Shown one piece after another: positions 7,594 to 15,490 of a stretch of 32,786 bases of DNA. The stretch is from Alphaproteobacteria bacterium (GTDB taxonomy: Bacteria; Pseudomonadota; Alphaproteobacteria; CAAHEQ01; UBA3637). Each line of letters starts with the position of its first letter. Within the stretch, counting starts at the first letter, position 1. The position numbers were made by a program, and so were the translations under genes. Under the pieces are notes generated by a model. That model did no database searches. It was not told the origin of the DNA and saw nothing but the letters and a program-made list of their open reading frames with translations. The stretch is taken from the NCBI GenBank assembly GCA_015062395.1, contig SUUS01000013.1, forward strand, positions 1 through 32,786. Direction: 5' to 3'.

Positions 7594-8176
7594 TCCCCTG
7601 CTCTAAAGACAGCATCAAAGGATCTATCCCAATTTTTGACAGACCTTTTTTCCATTTAAACGCGGCTGGACAATGGAACAAAAAATCATCATCGACATCC
7701 ATAACAAACCATAAATTCGCACTAATTTCCAATTCTAACTGTCCTTCATCCCAATGCGTTTTTCCCAAAGCTAACAAAAAATCTTTTGGTCCTTCGCCTT
7801 TTGCTAAATCACTTAAAACATCTACTGTTGCAGTTAAACTGACTTTTTCAGTTATTTTTGTCGTTTCAAAACCAGTGTAATCATTTCCATGCAAAATAAA
7901 GCCACGTATTTGTTCAACTGGTCCACCCCATAATACTTTTGTACGTTCTAAATTTAAACTGTTTTTATTTTGAATCCCTTGTTGAGATAAAACTTGGTTA
8001 AACGCAACAGAACATGGCTTATTTATAACCAACCCTGTTGAACCATTTTTTCCATGTTCAAAGATGTAAATAACACTGGTTGCAAAACGAAAATCAGAAA
8101 TATCTGGCAAAGCAATCAAACATTTGTTTACCAAAGAACCTGACAAAATGAATGTATTTACCTTATTCTTCGTCAT
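7586..8176 (-). CDS. YqgE/AlgH family protein (UPF0301)
   Basis: The 196-residue protein shows the family pattern: an N-terminal block ending FIFEHGKNGSTGLVINKP in form (YIFEHGKNGSTGLVINKP), then GGPV with GFILHG, and a C-terminal LGKTHWDEGQLELEISANLW. The fold is a compact alpha/beta domain whose biochemical role is still unclear; AlgH was first linked to alginate regulation in Pseudomonas. It overlaps the upstream TIGR02300 gene by 14 bases and the downstream kinase gene by eight. Confidence 0.9.
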   Translation of the reverse strand: MTKNKVNTFILSGSLVNKCLIALPDISDFRFATSVIYIFEHGKNGSTGLVINKPCSVAFNQVLSQQGIQNKNSLNLERTKVLWGGPVEQIRGFILHGNDYTGFETTKITEKVSLTATVDVLSDLAKGEGPKDFLLALGKTHWDEGQLELEISANLWFVMDVDDDFLFHCPAAFKWKKGLSKIGIDPLMLSLEQGSV

Positions 8177-8513
8177 TCCCTGGTCCGATATTATCTACAA
8201 CGCCAGCCATATCATGATTATCATCGCCCAAATCAGACGCATCTTCCAACAAGTCAACAGGACTGTCATCTGTATCTTGAAAGTCAGCATCCCCAACGAC
8301 TGAAGCAACAATTGCTTCTTCGTCCATATCATCTTCCAAAGTTTTTACATTGCTGACATTTTTTAAAGCAGCTTCGATTTTTGCGGCCTCTATTGTTTCT
8401 GTATTGTATTCAATACCACATTTAGGACAAGCAAATTCTGCTTTTCGCATATCATAGAAAATCGCCCCACAAGCTAAACATTTTCTTTTTGTTCCCCATT
8501 CTGGTTTTGCCAT
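8163..8513 (-). CDS. TIGR02300 (FYDLN acid) family protein
   Basis: The 116-residue product begins MAKPEWGTKRKCLACGAIFY, followed by DMRK and CPKCG: a four-Cys zinc ribbon with the FYDL-like motif (FYDM here) that names the family. The rest is strongly acidic (D/E-rich to the end). The family is essentially alphaproteobacterial and of unknown function. In many relatives it neighbours aroA-cmk-rpsA; here it is divergent from cmk-rpsA and aroA is absent. AAAGGAG precedes the start. Confidence 0.92.
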   Translation of the reverse strand: MAKPEWGTKRKCLACGAIFYDMRKAEFACPKCGIEYNTETIEAAKIEAALKNVSNVKTLEDDMDEEAIVASVVGDADFQDTDDSPVDLLEDASDLGDDNHDMAGVVDNIGPGNDEE

Positions 8514-8579
8514 TTTAAAACTCCTTTACAAATTAAAAATAAAATAGTTATAATATGCGTATGATACGATATTTTATTC

Positions 8580-8608
8580 TTGTCAACAAGAAAATTTAAA
8601 AATATGAT
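8580..8608 (+). promoter_or_regulatory. Predicted promoter of cmk-rpsA
   Basis: TTGTCA (8580-8585) and TATGAT (8603-8608) are 17 bases apart, 42 bases before cmk. The -35 lies in the small palindromic CTTGTCAACAAG shared by the divergent gene region. Confidence 0.5.
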
Positions 8609-8650
8609 ATTTTTTATAAAAAATTTTTCAATAAAGAAAGGAAATAAAAA

Positions 8651-9340
8651 ATGATTATCGCTATTGATGGTACTTCAGCAGCAGGAAAAGGCACGCTAGC
8701 AAAGCGTTTGCAAGATTTTTTTGGTTTTGCTTACTTGGACACAGGGGCTCTTTATAGAGCTGTAGGAAAAAAAGTGTTAGATTCTCAAAATAATCCAGAA
8801 AATGCGACCATAGCAACCCAAATTGCACAAAGTTTATCACCAGAAACGATGCTTTGTTTACAAAACGACCCGTCGATTCGCACAGAAGTTTGTGGCGCAG
8901 CTGCATCAAAAGTGTCTGCAATTCCTTCTGTCAGACAAGCTTTATTTGATTTTCAAAGAAACTTTGCTCTGAACCCTGTTTTTGAAGATGGAACCCCTGC
9001 AAAAGGAGCCATTTTAGACGGTCGGGATATCGGAACAGTTGTTTGTCCTGATGCTGAAATTAAACTATTTTTAATCGCTTCAGCTGAAATAAGAGCAAAA
9101 AGACGATTAAAAGAGTTGCAAGAAAAAGGAATTTATGCTATATATGAAGATGTTTTGGCTGATGTCAAAAAAAGAGACGAGCGGGATTCCAATCGAGCAG
9201 TAGCTCCGTTGAAACCTGCCGATGATGCTTTTATATTGGATACATCGGACTTAACAGTCGATTCGGTTTTTGAACAAGTAATCGATTTTATTAAATCAAA
9301 ACAAAAGACCGTTGGAACCAACCAACAGGCAAATGATTGA
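8651..9340 (+). CDS. cmk: Cytidylate kinase
   Basis: Cmk phosphorylates CMP and dCMP. The 229 residues include the P-loop GTSAAGKGTLAKRL (7-20), YLDTGALYRAVG (28-39), the DGRDIGTVVCPDAEIK substrate loop and RDERDSNRAVAPLKPADDA, all classic Cmk motifs. Length fits (about 225). AAAGGAA precedes the ATG. It is followed 24 bases later by rpsA, the usual pairing in proteobacteria. Confidence 0.96.
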   Translation: MIIAIDGTSAAGKGTLAKRLQDFFGFAYLDTGALYRAVGKKVLDSQNNPENATIATQIAQSLSPETMLCLQNDPSIRTEVCGAAASKVSAIPSVRQALFDFQRNFALNPVFEDGTPAKGAILDGRDIGTVVCPDAEIKLFLIASAEIRAKRRLKELQEKGIYAIYEDVLADVKKRDERDSNRAVAPLKPADDAFILDTSDLTVDSVFEQVIDFIKSKQKTVGTNQQAND

Positions 9341-9364
9341 TAAAATGTAAAGGAATAAATAAAT

Positions 9365-11143
9365 ATGACTGAATATAAAGAAGATTTCTCTGCTCTTTTA
9401 GACGAATTTATGAGCAAAGAAAAATCATTGCAAGGAACTGTTATCAATGGTACAATCGTTGCATTGAATGATGATTTTGCGACCGTTGATGTCGGTTTAA
9501 AATCAGAAGGCCGTTTAGCAATCAAAGAATTAGGTTTAAAAGAAGAACCTAAAGTTGGCGACAAAATCGATGTTTATGTAGATAAATACGAAGACAGAGA
9601 TGGTTTGGTTGTTTTATCTCGTGAAAAAGCTCGCAGAGAAGAAGCTTGGGGCGAATTAGAAAAATCACTAGCTGCTGGCGAACAAGTTATTGGAACAATC
9701 TTTGGTCGCGTTAAAGGTGGTTTCACAGTTGACTTAAATGGAGCTGTTGCTTTCTTACCAGGAAGCCAAATTGATGTTCGTCCAATCAGAGATGTCACTC
9801 CATTGATTGGTGTTGCTCAACCATTCCAAATTTTAAAAATGGATAAAGTTCGTGGAAATATCGTTGTTTCTCGCAGAGCTGTATTGGAAGAATCTCGTTC
9901 AGAACAACGTTCTGAAATCATCAAAAATTTATCAGAAGGTCAAGTTGTTGACGGTGTTGTTAAAAACATCACAGACTATGGTGCATTCATTGATTTGGGT
10001 GGTGTAGATGGTTTATTACACGTCACAGATATTTCTTGGAAGCGTATTAATCACCCAGCAGAAGCTTTAACTGTTGGTCAAAACATTAAAGTTCAAATCA
10101 TAAAATTCAACCAAGATACTCAACGTATTTCTTTGGGCATGAAACAATTAGAAGTCGATCCTTGGGAAGGTGTTGATGCTAAATATCCTGTTGGAACACC
10201 TGTTAAAGGTCGTATTACAAATATCACTGATTACGGTGCATTTGTTGAATTGGATCAAGGAATCGAAGGTTTAGTTCATGTTTCTGAAATGAGTTGGACA
10301 AAGAAAAACGTTCATCCATCAAAATTGGTTTCAACATCTCAAGAAGTTGAATGCATCGTTTTGGATGTTGACGAATCTAAACGTCGTATTTCTTTGGGCA
10401 TGAAACAATGCCAAGAAAATCCTTGGAAAGCATTTGCTGATGCTCATAAAGTTGACGATGTTATCGAAGGTGAAATTCGCAACATCACAGAATTTGGTTT
10501 ATTCATTGCTTTGAATGAAGATATTGATGGCATGATTCATATGTCTGATTTATCTTGGGAAAAAGCTAGTGAAGAAGCTATTAAAGACTACAAAAAAGGT
10601 CAGGTTATCCAAGCTAAAGTTTTGGATATCGATGTTGAAAAAGAACGCGTTAGCTTGGGTGTAAAACAATTATCAGAAGATCCTTTTGCTGGTGCAGCAG
10701 CTGATATCAAAAAAGGCGAAGTTGTCACAGCTATTATTACAGGAATCGAAGATAATGGTATTACAGTTGAAGTAAACGGCGTTAAAGGCTACATCAAAAA
10801 ATCTGATTTAGCAAAAGAACGCAGCGAACAAAAACCAGAACGTTTTGCTGTTGGTGAAAAAGTTGATGCTAAAGTGACAACTTTTGATGCTAAAAATCAC
10901 AAATTAGCATTATCTATCAAAGCAAAGGAAGCTGACGAAGAAAAAGCTGCTATGGCTGAATTTGGTTCTGCTGATTCTGGTGCTTCATTAGGCGATATTT
11001 TAGGTGCTGCTTTGAAAAAAGCAAAGAAAGCAAAAGCTGATGACGCTGAAGAAGAAACTGTTAAACCAAAGAAAACAACAAGAAAGAAAAAAACTGAAGA
11101 AGCTGTAGCAGAAGAAACTGCAACAGAAGAAACAGCTGGATAA
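9365..11143 (+). CDS. rpsA: 30S ribosomal protein S1
   Basis: The 592-residue protein has six S1 RNA-binding domains at about 24-90, 107-172, 193-261, 278-346, 363-431 and 448-515. Domains 3 and 4 are the best conserved (ITDYGAF, GLLHVTDISW and GLVHVSEMSW). S1 recruits mRNA to the 30S subunit and unfolds structured leaders. The C-terminal tail (about 540-592) is a long Lys/Glu/Ala-rich extension rather than a further domain. The codon choice looks more biased than in neighbouring genes, as expected for high expression. It ends at a strong terminator. Confidence 0.97.
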   Translation: MTEYKEDFSALLDEFMSKEKSLQGTVINGTIVALNDDFATVDVGLKSEGRLAIKELGLKEEPKVGDKIDVYVDKYEDRDGLVVLSREKARREEAWGELEKSLAAGEQVIGTIFGRVKGGFTVDLNGAVAFLPGSQIDVRPIRDVTPLIGVAQPFQILKMDKVRGNIVVSRRAVLEESRSEQRSEIIKNLSEGQVVDGVVKNITDYGAFIDLGGVDGLLHVTDISWKRINHPAEALTVGQNIKVQIIKFNQDTQRISLGMKQLEVDPWEGVDAKYPVGTPVKGRITNITDYGAFVELDQGIEGLVHVSEMSWTKKNVHPSKLVSTSQEVECIVLDVDESKRRISLGMKQCQENPWKAFADAHKVDDVIEGEIRNITEFGLFIALNEDIDGMIHMSDLSWEKASEEAIKDYKKGQVIQAKVLDIDVEKERVSLGVKQLSEDPFAGAAADIKKGEVVTAIITGIEDNGITVEVNGVKGYIKKSDLAKERSEQKPERFAVGEKVDAKVTTFDAKNHKLALSIKAKEADEEKAAMAEFGSADSGASLGDILGAALKKAKKAKADDAEEETVKPKKTTRKKKTEEAVAEETATEETAG

Positions 11144-11161
11144 TTGTTGTTTCAAACGACG

Positions 11162-11197
11162 AAAAATACCTTGCAATGATTGCAAGGTATTTTTTTA
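11162..11197 (+). terminator. Rho-independent terminator of rpsA
   Basis: ATACCTTGC (11166-11174) pairs with GCAAGGTAT (11182-11190) around a seven-base loop, followed by a seven-T run. The following TTGACT promoter element starts inside the T-rich end. Confidence 0.92.
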
Positions 11198-11227
11198 TTG
11201 ACTATACAAGCGATTATCTTGTATAAT
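11198..11227 (+). promoter_or_regulatory. Predicted promoter of the structured leader RNA
   Basis: TTGACT (11198-11203) and TATAAT (11222-11227) are 18 bases apart. It lies directly after the rpsA terminator and about 219 bases before the start codon of the next gene, so it makes a long leader. Confidence 0.75.
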
Positions 11228-11233
11228 GTTAAC

Positions 11234-11422
11234 GACTTTCAGATAGCTGAAAGTTTGGGCGTAGAAAACCCATATAACAAGAAGTTGTCAACACAACTTA
11301 AAAAAAGTGACATTCGCCTTTAGGCGGATGTCGACGAATAAGGTCTTGACCCAATAAGTCGAGCCGTTTTCTTGTTATACGGTTTTCTAACATCCGCCTA
11401 CCTCTATGGTAGGTTTTGTTTT
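11234..11422 (+). ncRNA. Structured leader RNA, candidate riboswitch or attenuator
   Basis: From its own promoter to a terminator the RNA folds extensively. Hairpin 1 is ACTTTCAG (11235-11242) with CTGAAAGT (11247-11254), tetraloop ATAG. A long-range stem joins TAGAAAACC (11262-11270) to GGTTTTCTA (11381-11389) and TATAACAAGAA (11273-11283) to TTCTTGTTATA (11369-11379): 20 bp with one small internal loop. Inside are hairpins GTTGT/ACAAC (11284-11297) and GACATTCGCCT/AGGCGGATGTC (11309-11332). TAGGCGGATGT (11321-11331) also matches ACATCCGCCTA (11390-11400) perfectly, the latter overlapping the terminator arm. TTGGG (11255-11259) could pair with CCCAA (11350-11354). I cannot match it to a known class; it could also be a free small RNA. 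Confidence 0.65.
11397..11422 (+). terminator. Leader terminator before the small membrane protein gene
   Basis: CCTACC (11397-11402) and GGTAGG (11408-11413) form a 6-bp stem with loop TCTAT, followed by TTTTGTTTT. The left arm overlaps the strand that can instead pair with 11321-11331, so formation may be conditional. Confidence 0.7.
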
Positions 11423-11445
11423 AACATTTAATTATGGAGACTATT

Positions 11446-11829
11446 ATGACATATAAAATTTTTACACCAATATATTTAACTTTGACAATTTTAACTTATT
11501 TAGTACGAGGGCTTATATTCTTTCTAATCGGTTATTCTGCAATAAATCCTATGGCTATGGCTTTTAATCCTCTGGCAGGAGTTCTGGGCGCTTTGCAAGA
11601 AAAAGGTCTTTTATGTTTCATTATTTCGACGATTATTTTAGTTTTAATTTATTCAATCTTATGCATCATTACATGGAAAAGAGGTGTTGAAAACAACTAT
11701 TCCTCTCGTTTATTTCTTTATCCATTCGTTGCAGGTTTATTTGATATTTTCTTTCTAGTTCCGTTTGTTCCAACAATCATGCTTTTAATGGGCTTTTTCA
11801 TTGGAACAAGAGAATATATAGAAGATTAA
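11446..11829 (+). CDS. Small integral membrane protein, unknown function
   Basis: Starting at 11446 the product has 127 residues (MTYKIFTPIYLTL...). Hydrophobic segments at about 5-30, 50-75 and 90-115 predict three to four membrane helices, with a short charged tail (GTREYIED). The ATG at 11446 is preferred over the in-frame ATG at 11434 because GGAG at 11436-11439 is well spaced for it and lies inside the longer form. I do not recognise the family. Its position behind a folded leader with a terminator suggests expression controlled by read-through; a transporter or ion-related role would be a guess. Confidence 0.7.
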   Translation: MTYKIFTPIYLTLTILTYLVRGLIFFLIGYSAINPMAMAFNPLAGVLGALQEKGLLCFIISTIILVLIYSILCIITWKRGVENNYSSRLFLYPFVAGLFDIFFLVPFVPTIMLLMGFFIGTREYIED

Positions 11830-11840
11830 TTTCAACGACA

Positions 11841-11875
11841 AAAAAGCCCCTGTTTTTACAACAGGGGCTTTCAAT
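11841..11875. terminator. Bidirectional terminator between convergent genes
   Basis: AAAGCCCCTGTT (11843-11854) and AACAGGGGCTTT (11860-11871) form a 12-bp stem. The minus-strand side has a TTTTTT run and ends fabF; the plus side has a weaker T-rich tail for the membrane protein gene. Confidence 0.88.
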
Positions 11876-11895
11876 TTAATACAAATAAATTTGCA

Positions 11896-13149
11896 CTAAA
11901 TTTTTCCGAAGATTAAACAACCATTTGTACCACCAAAACCAAAAGAATTTGATAATACATAGTTGACTTTTTTCTCCTTTGCGACTTGTGGTATTAAATC
12001 AATACCTTCAGTCCCTTCATCGGGATTTTCTAAATTAACTGTCGGAGGCAAAATTCCACTATTTAATGCTTGCAAAGAATAAACAGCTTCAATAGCCCCT
12101 GCAGCCCCTAACAAATGTCCTACTGTAGATTTTGTTGAAGACATAGATACTTTATCTATATCAGCACCGAATAATTCCTTAACAGCGCCTAACTCAACCA
12201 TATCACCTGCAGGTGTTGATGTTCCATGAGCATTAACATATCCAATATCTGCTGCATTCAATCCAGATTGCTTCAATGCATTACGCATCGCACGCAAGCC
12301 ACCTTTATTTCCTGGCATCGTAATATGATAAGCATCTGAACTCATACCATATCCAACAATTTCACCATAAATTTTAGCACCACGTTTTTTAGCATGCTCA
12401 TATTCTTCTAAAACTAAAATAGCAGAACCTTCGCCCATCACGAATCCATCGCGATCTTTGTCCCAAGGACGAGAAGCCTTTTCAGGTGTTTCGTTATACT
12501 TTGTTGATAAAGCTCTTGCTTGACCAAATCCAGCCAACGCTAATGGAGTAATCGCTGCTTCAGCACCACCAGCCAACATCACATCAGCTTCATCGCAACG
12601 AATTAAACGTGCAGCATCGCCAATGGCATGCGTTCCTGTAGCACAAGCTGTCACAACGCATGTATTTGGACCCTGGAAACCAGCTCTCATGGACAAATGA
12701 CCAGAAATCATATTAGACAAAGCTGATGGAATAAAAAACGGAGAAACCCTGCGTGGACCACCTGCATTAATTGTTTGAGACGTAGCATCGATTGTTTGCA
12801 ATCCACCAATACCTGTACCAACATAAACACCAGAACGATTTTTTTCTTCTTCTGTTTCTGCCTTATATCCAGCATCTGCCAAGGCTTGTAATCCAGCAAC
12901 GATTCCATAAATAACGAACATATCTAAATGACGTTGTTCTTTTGGTGTAATCCATAAATCTGGATTAAATTGTCCTTCTTCTTGTCCCCAAGGAACCTGC
13001 CCTGCAACCTGTGCAGCATAATCAGATACATCAAAAGATGAAATGCGACTAATCGCAGATTTACCACTTATAATTCCATTAAAATTATCTTCTAAACTTA
13101 CACCCAGAGGAGAAACAACCCCCATACCAGTGACTACGACTCGTCTCAT
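11896..13149 (-). CDS. fabF: Beta-ketoacyl-ACP synthase II
   Basis: FabF condenses malonyl-ACP with acyl-ACP in fatty acid elongation. Using the ATG at 13149 (MRRVVVTGMGVVSPLG) gives 417 residues. The catalytic triad is Cys169 in VVTACATG, His308 in NAHGTST and His345 in STVGHLLGAAG. The C-terminal SNSFGFGGTNG is also typical. A GTG 42 bases upstream keeps the frame open, but AGGAAAAAAT lies well placed before 13149 and this start gives the standard N-terminus. It follows acpP by 104 bases and ends the fabD-fabG-acpP-fabF cluster. Confidence 0.96.
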   Translation of the reverse strand: MRRVVVTGMGVVSPLGVSLEDNFNGIISGKSAISRISSFDVSDYAAQVAGQVPWGQEEGQFNPDLWITPKEQRHLDMFVIYGIVAGLQALADAGYKAETEEEKNRSGVYVGTGIGGLQTIDATSQTINAGGPRRVSPFFIPSALSNMISGHLSMRAGFQGPNTCVVTACATGTHAIGDAARLIRCDEADVMLAGGAEAAITPLALAGFGQARALSTKYNETPEKASRPWDKDRDGFVMGEGSAILVLEEYEHAKKRGAKIYGEIVGYGMSSDAYHITMPGNKGGLRAMRNALKQSGLNAADIGYVNAHGTSTPAGDMVELGAVKELFGADIDKVSMSSTKSTVGHLLGAAGAIEAVYSLQALNSGILPPTVNLENPDEGTEGIDLIPQVAKEKKVNYVLSNSFGFGGTNGCLIFGKI

Positions 13150-13253
13150 ATTTTTTCCTAACTTCAGATTAATAAAATTATAAAACACCACAAGCGCGTC
13201 ATCATCCGAAACGAATCCGAATGAAGAAGCGCTTGAGGCAATTATACAATGAC

Positions 13254-13487
13254 TTAAACAGCTTTTTCAATAAAGTCGATTGCGTCTTTAACAGTACGGA
13301 TTTTTTCTGCCGCATTGTCAGGAATAGAACAACCGAATTCTTCTTCAAAAGCCATGACAAGCTCAACAGTATCTAAACTGTCTGCACCCAGATCATCAAT
13401 GAAACTTGCATTGTCAACAACTTTAGCTTCTTCAACACCCAAGTGTTCAACAACAATCTTTTTTACGCGTTCAGCAATATCACTCAT
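13254..13487 (-). CDS. acpP: Acyl carrier protein
   Basis: The 77-residue acidic protein has the phosphopantetheine attachment motif [12 protein letters not shown] with Ser37 as the modified residue, and the usual helices I-IV. ACP carries growing acyl chains for FabD, FabF, FabG and FabI, all encoded in this window. Two good promoters lie just upstream, in line with its high expression. GAGGAATT precedes the ATG. Confidence 0.98.
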   Translation of the reverse strand: MSDIAERVKKIVVEHLGVEEAKVVDNASFIDDLGADSLDTVELVMAFEEEFGCSIPDNAAEKIRTVKDAIDFIEKAV

Positions 13488-13534
13488 TTTTTAATTCCTC
13501 AATTAATTAAACCAAAAACATTGTTAAAAACTGA

Positions 13535-13564
13535 ATTATAACAACGATTCTTTTTCAAGAACAA
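13535..13564 (-). promoter_or_regulatory. Predicted acpP promoter, proximal
   Basis: On the minus strand TTGTTC (13564-13559) and TATAAT (13540-13535) are 18 bases apart, about 48 bases before acpP. Confidence 0.55.
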
Positions 13565-13568
13565 GTTA

Positions 13569-13598
13569 GTTATAACACAGAAAAAAAGTATTTGTCAA
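13569..13598 (-). promoter_or_regulatory. Predicted acpP promoter, distal
   Basis: On the minus strand TTGACA (13598-13593) and TATAAC (13574-13569) are 18 bases apart. Together with the proximal pair it forms a tandem promoter between fabG and acpP. Confidence 0.6.
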
Positions 13599-13630
13599 AC
13601 ACCTTTTTTTATTTTGCATGCAATAACAAG

Positions 13631-14368
13631 CTAAACCATAGCCATTCCACCATTTACATGGATGGTTTGACCTGTTATATAACTAGCCTCATCACTAGCT
13701 AAAAATGCCACTGCATTTGCTATATCCTGTGGTTCACCTAAACGAGCCAAAGGAATCGAACTTAACATTTTTGCCTTAACCTCTTCAGGCAAAACATCTG
13801 TCATTCTTGTTTTAACAAAACCTGGAGCCACGCAGTTAGCTGTCACACCACGAGCTGCCATTTCTGCAGCAACAGCCTTTGTCATTGCAATCATTCCACC
13901 TTTTGATGCGCAATAATTCGCTTGACCCGGGTTCCCCATAACACCAACTATAGATGCCATATTAATGATTCGTCCATATCTGCGTTTCATCATTCCAGGC
14001 ATAACAGCACGCATTAACATAAAGGGAGCTATTAAATTAATGTCTAAAACATCTGTAAATTGTTCATCAGACATTCTCATTGCTAAACCATCTTTTGTAA
14101 TACCTGCATTATTAACTAAAATATCAATTTTTCCCATTTGATTTTCGACATCTTTAACCAATTGTTTTAAAGATTCGCTATTGGTCAAATTTCCATCAAA
14201 AACAAAAACACGTTCAGCTAATTCTGCTGCAAAAGCATCTAATGCATCGCGATTTATATCGGTAATCGCTATTGTAGCACCCAATGCATGCAAAGTTTTA
14301 ACAATCGCACGACCGATACCTCCAGTTGCGCCCGTCACCAATGCTGTTTTTCCCGTTAATTGAAACAT
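13631..14368 (-). CDS. fabG: 3-oxoacyl-ACP reductase
   Basis: FabG reduces 3-oxoacyl-ACP with NADPH. The 245-residue SDR protein shows the cofactor loop TGATGGIG (13-20), NNAG (86-89), catalytic Ser139 in NMASIVG, and Tyr152 and Lys156 in YCASK, then the PGFVKTRM loop and a C-terminal ITGQTIHVNGGMAM that is typical of FabG. It lies 23 bases downstream of fabD. AGGAAATAAAA precedes the ATG. Confidence 0.96.
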   Translation of the reverse strand: MFQLTGKTALVTGATGGIGRAIVKTLHALGATIAITDINRDALDAFAAELAERVFVFDGNLTNSESLKQLVKDVENQMGKIDILVNNAGITKDGLAMRMSDEQFTDVLDINLIAPFMLMRAVMPGMMKRRYGRIINMASIVGVMGNPGQANYCASKGGMIAMTKAVAAEMAARGVTANCVAPGFVKTRMTDVLPEEVKAKMLSSIPLARLGEPQDIANAVAFLASDEASYITGQTIHVNGGMAMV

Positions 14369-14391
14369 TTTTATTTCCTTCCGTTTTTTAT

Positions 14392-15318
14392 TTAGATTAT
14401 CTTTTTCAATTCATCAACCGATGGTACATCATAAATATTAAAAGTTGCAATATCTGCATCGATTCGTTTAACTAACCCAGTTAATACTTTTCCTGCACCA
14501 ATTTCAACAATCGTATCGACACCTTGAGCCTTTAACCACTGAATACTTTCTGTCCATCGAACTTGTCCCGTAATTTGTTGATAAAGCAATTCTTTAATTT
14601 TTTCTGCATCACTGACAGGACCAGCTAAAACGTTCGAAATAATTGGAATAATCGGTATATTAAAATCTGTCACAGCAAAAACTGCTTTCATTTCATCTGC
14701 AGCCGACTGCATCAACGGAGAATGAAACGCACCTGCAACATTCAAAGGCAAAGCTCTTTTAGCGCCCATTTCCTTTGCTTTAACACAAGCCTTTTCTATA
14801 TTTTCAACAGCACCACTTATCACAATTTGCCCAAGCGAATTATCGTTTGCGATAAAACATCCTGTTTCATCAGATAACTGCTGAACAGCATTTTTATCCA
14901 TTCCAATAATTGCGGCCATCAATCCTTGTTTTTCAGATGCAGCCTTGGACATTGCAAGCCCTCTTTTTCTTAATAAGCGCGCAGCATCTGTCAAAGACAG
15001 TGCTTGAGTTGCACACAAAGCACTGTATTCCCCTAAAGAATGTCCTGCAGCATATTCAAAATCCGTTATCTTTAAACCACATTCGGATTGCATAACAGCC
15101 CAAACAGCCATACTCATTGCCAACAATGCTGGTTGAGCATTTTCTGTTTTTGTTAAATCTTCATTCGAACCATTAAAAATAATATCTGATAACTTAACAT
15201 CCAATGCATCATCCACTTGATTAAAGATGTCTTTTGCAACTGAAAAATTATCATATAAATCTTTTCCCATGCCGACCGTTTGAGAACCCTGACCAGGGAA
15301 AACACATACTTTTTTCAT
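14392..15318 (-). CDS. fabD: Malonyl-CoA:ACP transacylase
   Basis: FabD loads malonyl groups from CoA onto ACP. The 308-residue protein starts with FPGQGSQ (7-13), has the nucleophile Ser94 in AAGHSLGEYSA, the malonyl-binding Arg region (RKRGLAMSKAA) and His199 in GAFHSPLM. Length is standard (about 310). It is the first gene of the minus-strand fab cluster, with AAAGGAAATGTT before the ATG. Confidence 0.97.
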   Translation of the reverse strand: MKKVCVFPGQGSQTVGMGKDLYDNFSVAKDIFNQVDDALDVKLSDIIFNGSNEDLTKTENAQPALLAMSMAVWAVMQSECGLKITDFEYAAGHSLGEYSALCATQALSLTDAARLLRKRGLAMSKAASEKQGLMAAIIGMDKNAVQQLSDETGCFIANDNSLGQIVISGAVENIEKACVKAKEMGAKRALPLNVAGAFHSPLMQSAADEMKAVFAVTDFNIPIIPIISNVLAGPVSDAEKIKELLYQQITGQVRWTESIQWLKAQGVDTIVEIGAGKVLTGLVKRIDADIATFNIYDVPSVDELKKII

Positions 15319-15433
15319 AACATTTCCTTTTATTGTTATTTAATAACTTTCATTATCATACACAAAAGACAAAAAAAAGAAAGTTAAATTTTTATGACAG
15401 GCTTTTTTACATCAAAATTCATCAATAAAAAAG

Positions 15434-15462
15434 TTGCAGCTTTAGCCAAAAGGTTGTATAAA
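15434..15462 (+). promoter_or_regulatory. Predicted promoter of the kinase-like/PHP-GH77 operon
   Basis: TTGCAG (15434-15439) and TATAAA (15457-15462) are 17 bases apart, 28 bases before the first gene of the four-gene operon. Confidence 0.6.
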
Positions 15463-15490
15463 TGTAAAATGAATAAAAAAGGGGCGTGAA

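Noticed and set aside
11328-11357. Nine-codon leader peptide in the structured RNA
   Set aside because: The only purine-rich sequence, AGGCGG, directly abuts the ATG, and the codons show no run of one amino acid, so peptide-based attenuation is unlikely.
13150-13191. 14-residue upstream extension of fabF from a GTG
   Set aside because: No binding site before the GTG; the ATG at 13149 has AGGA and gives the standard FabF N-terminus.
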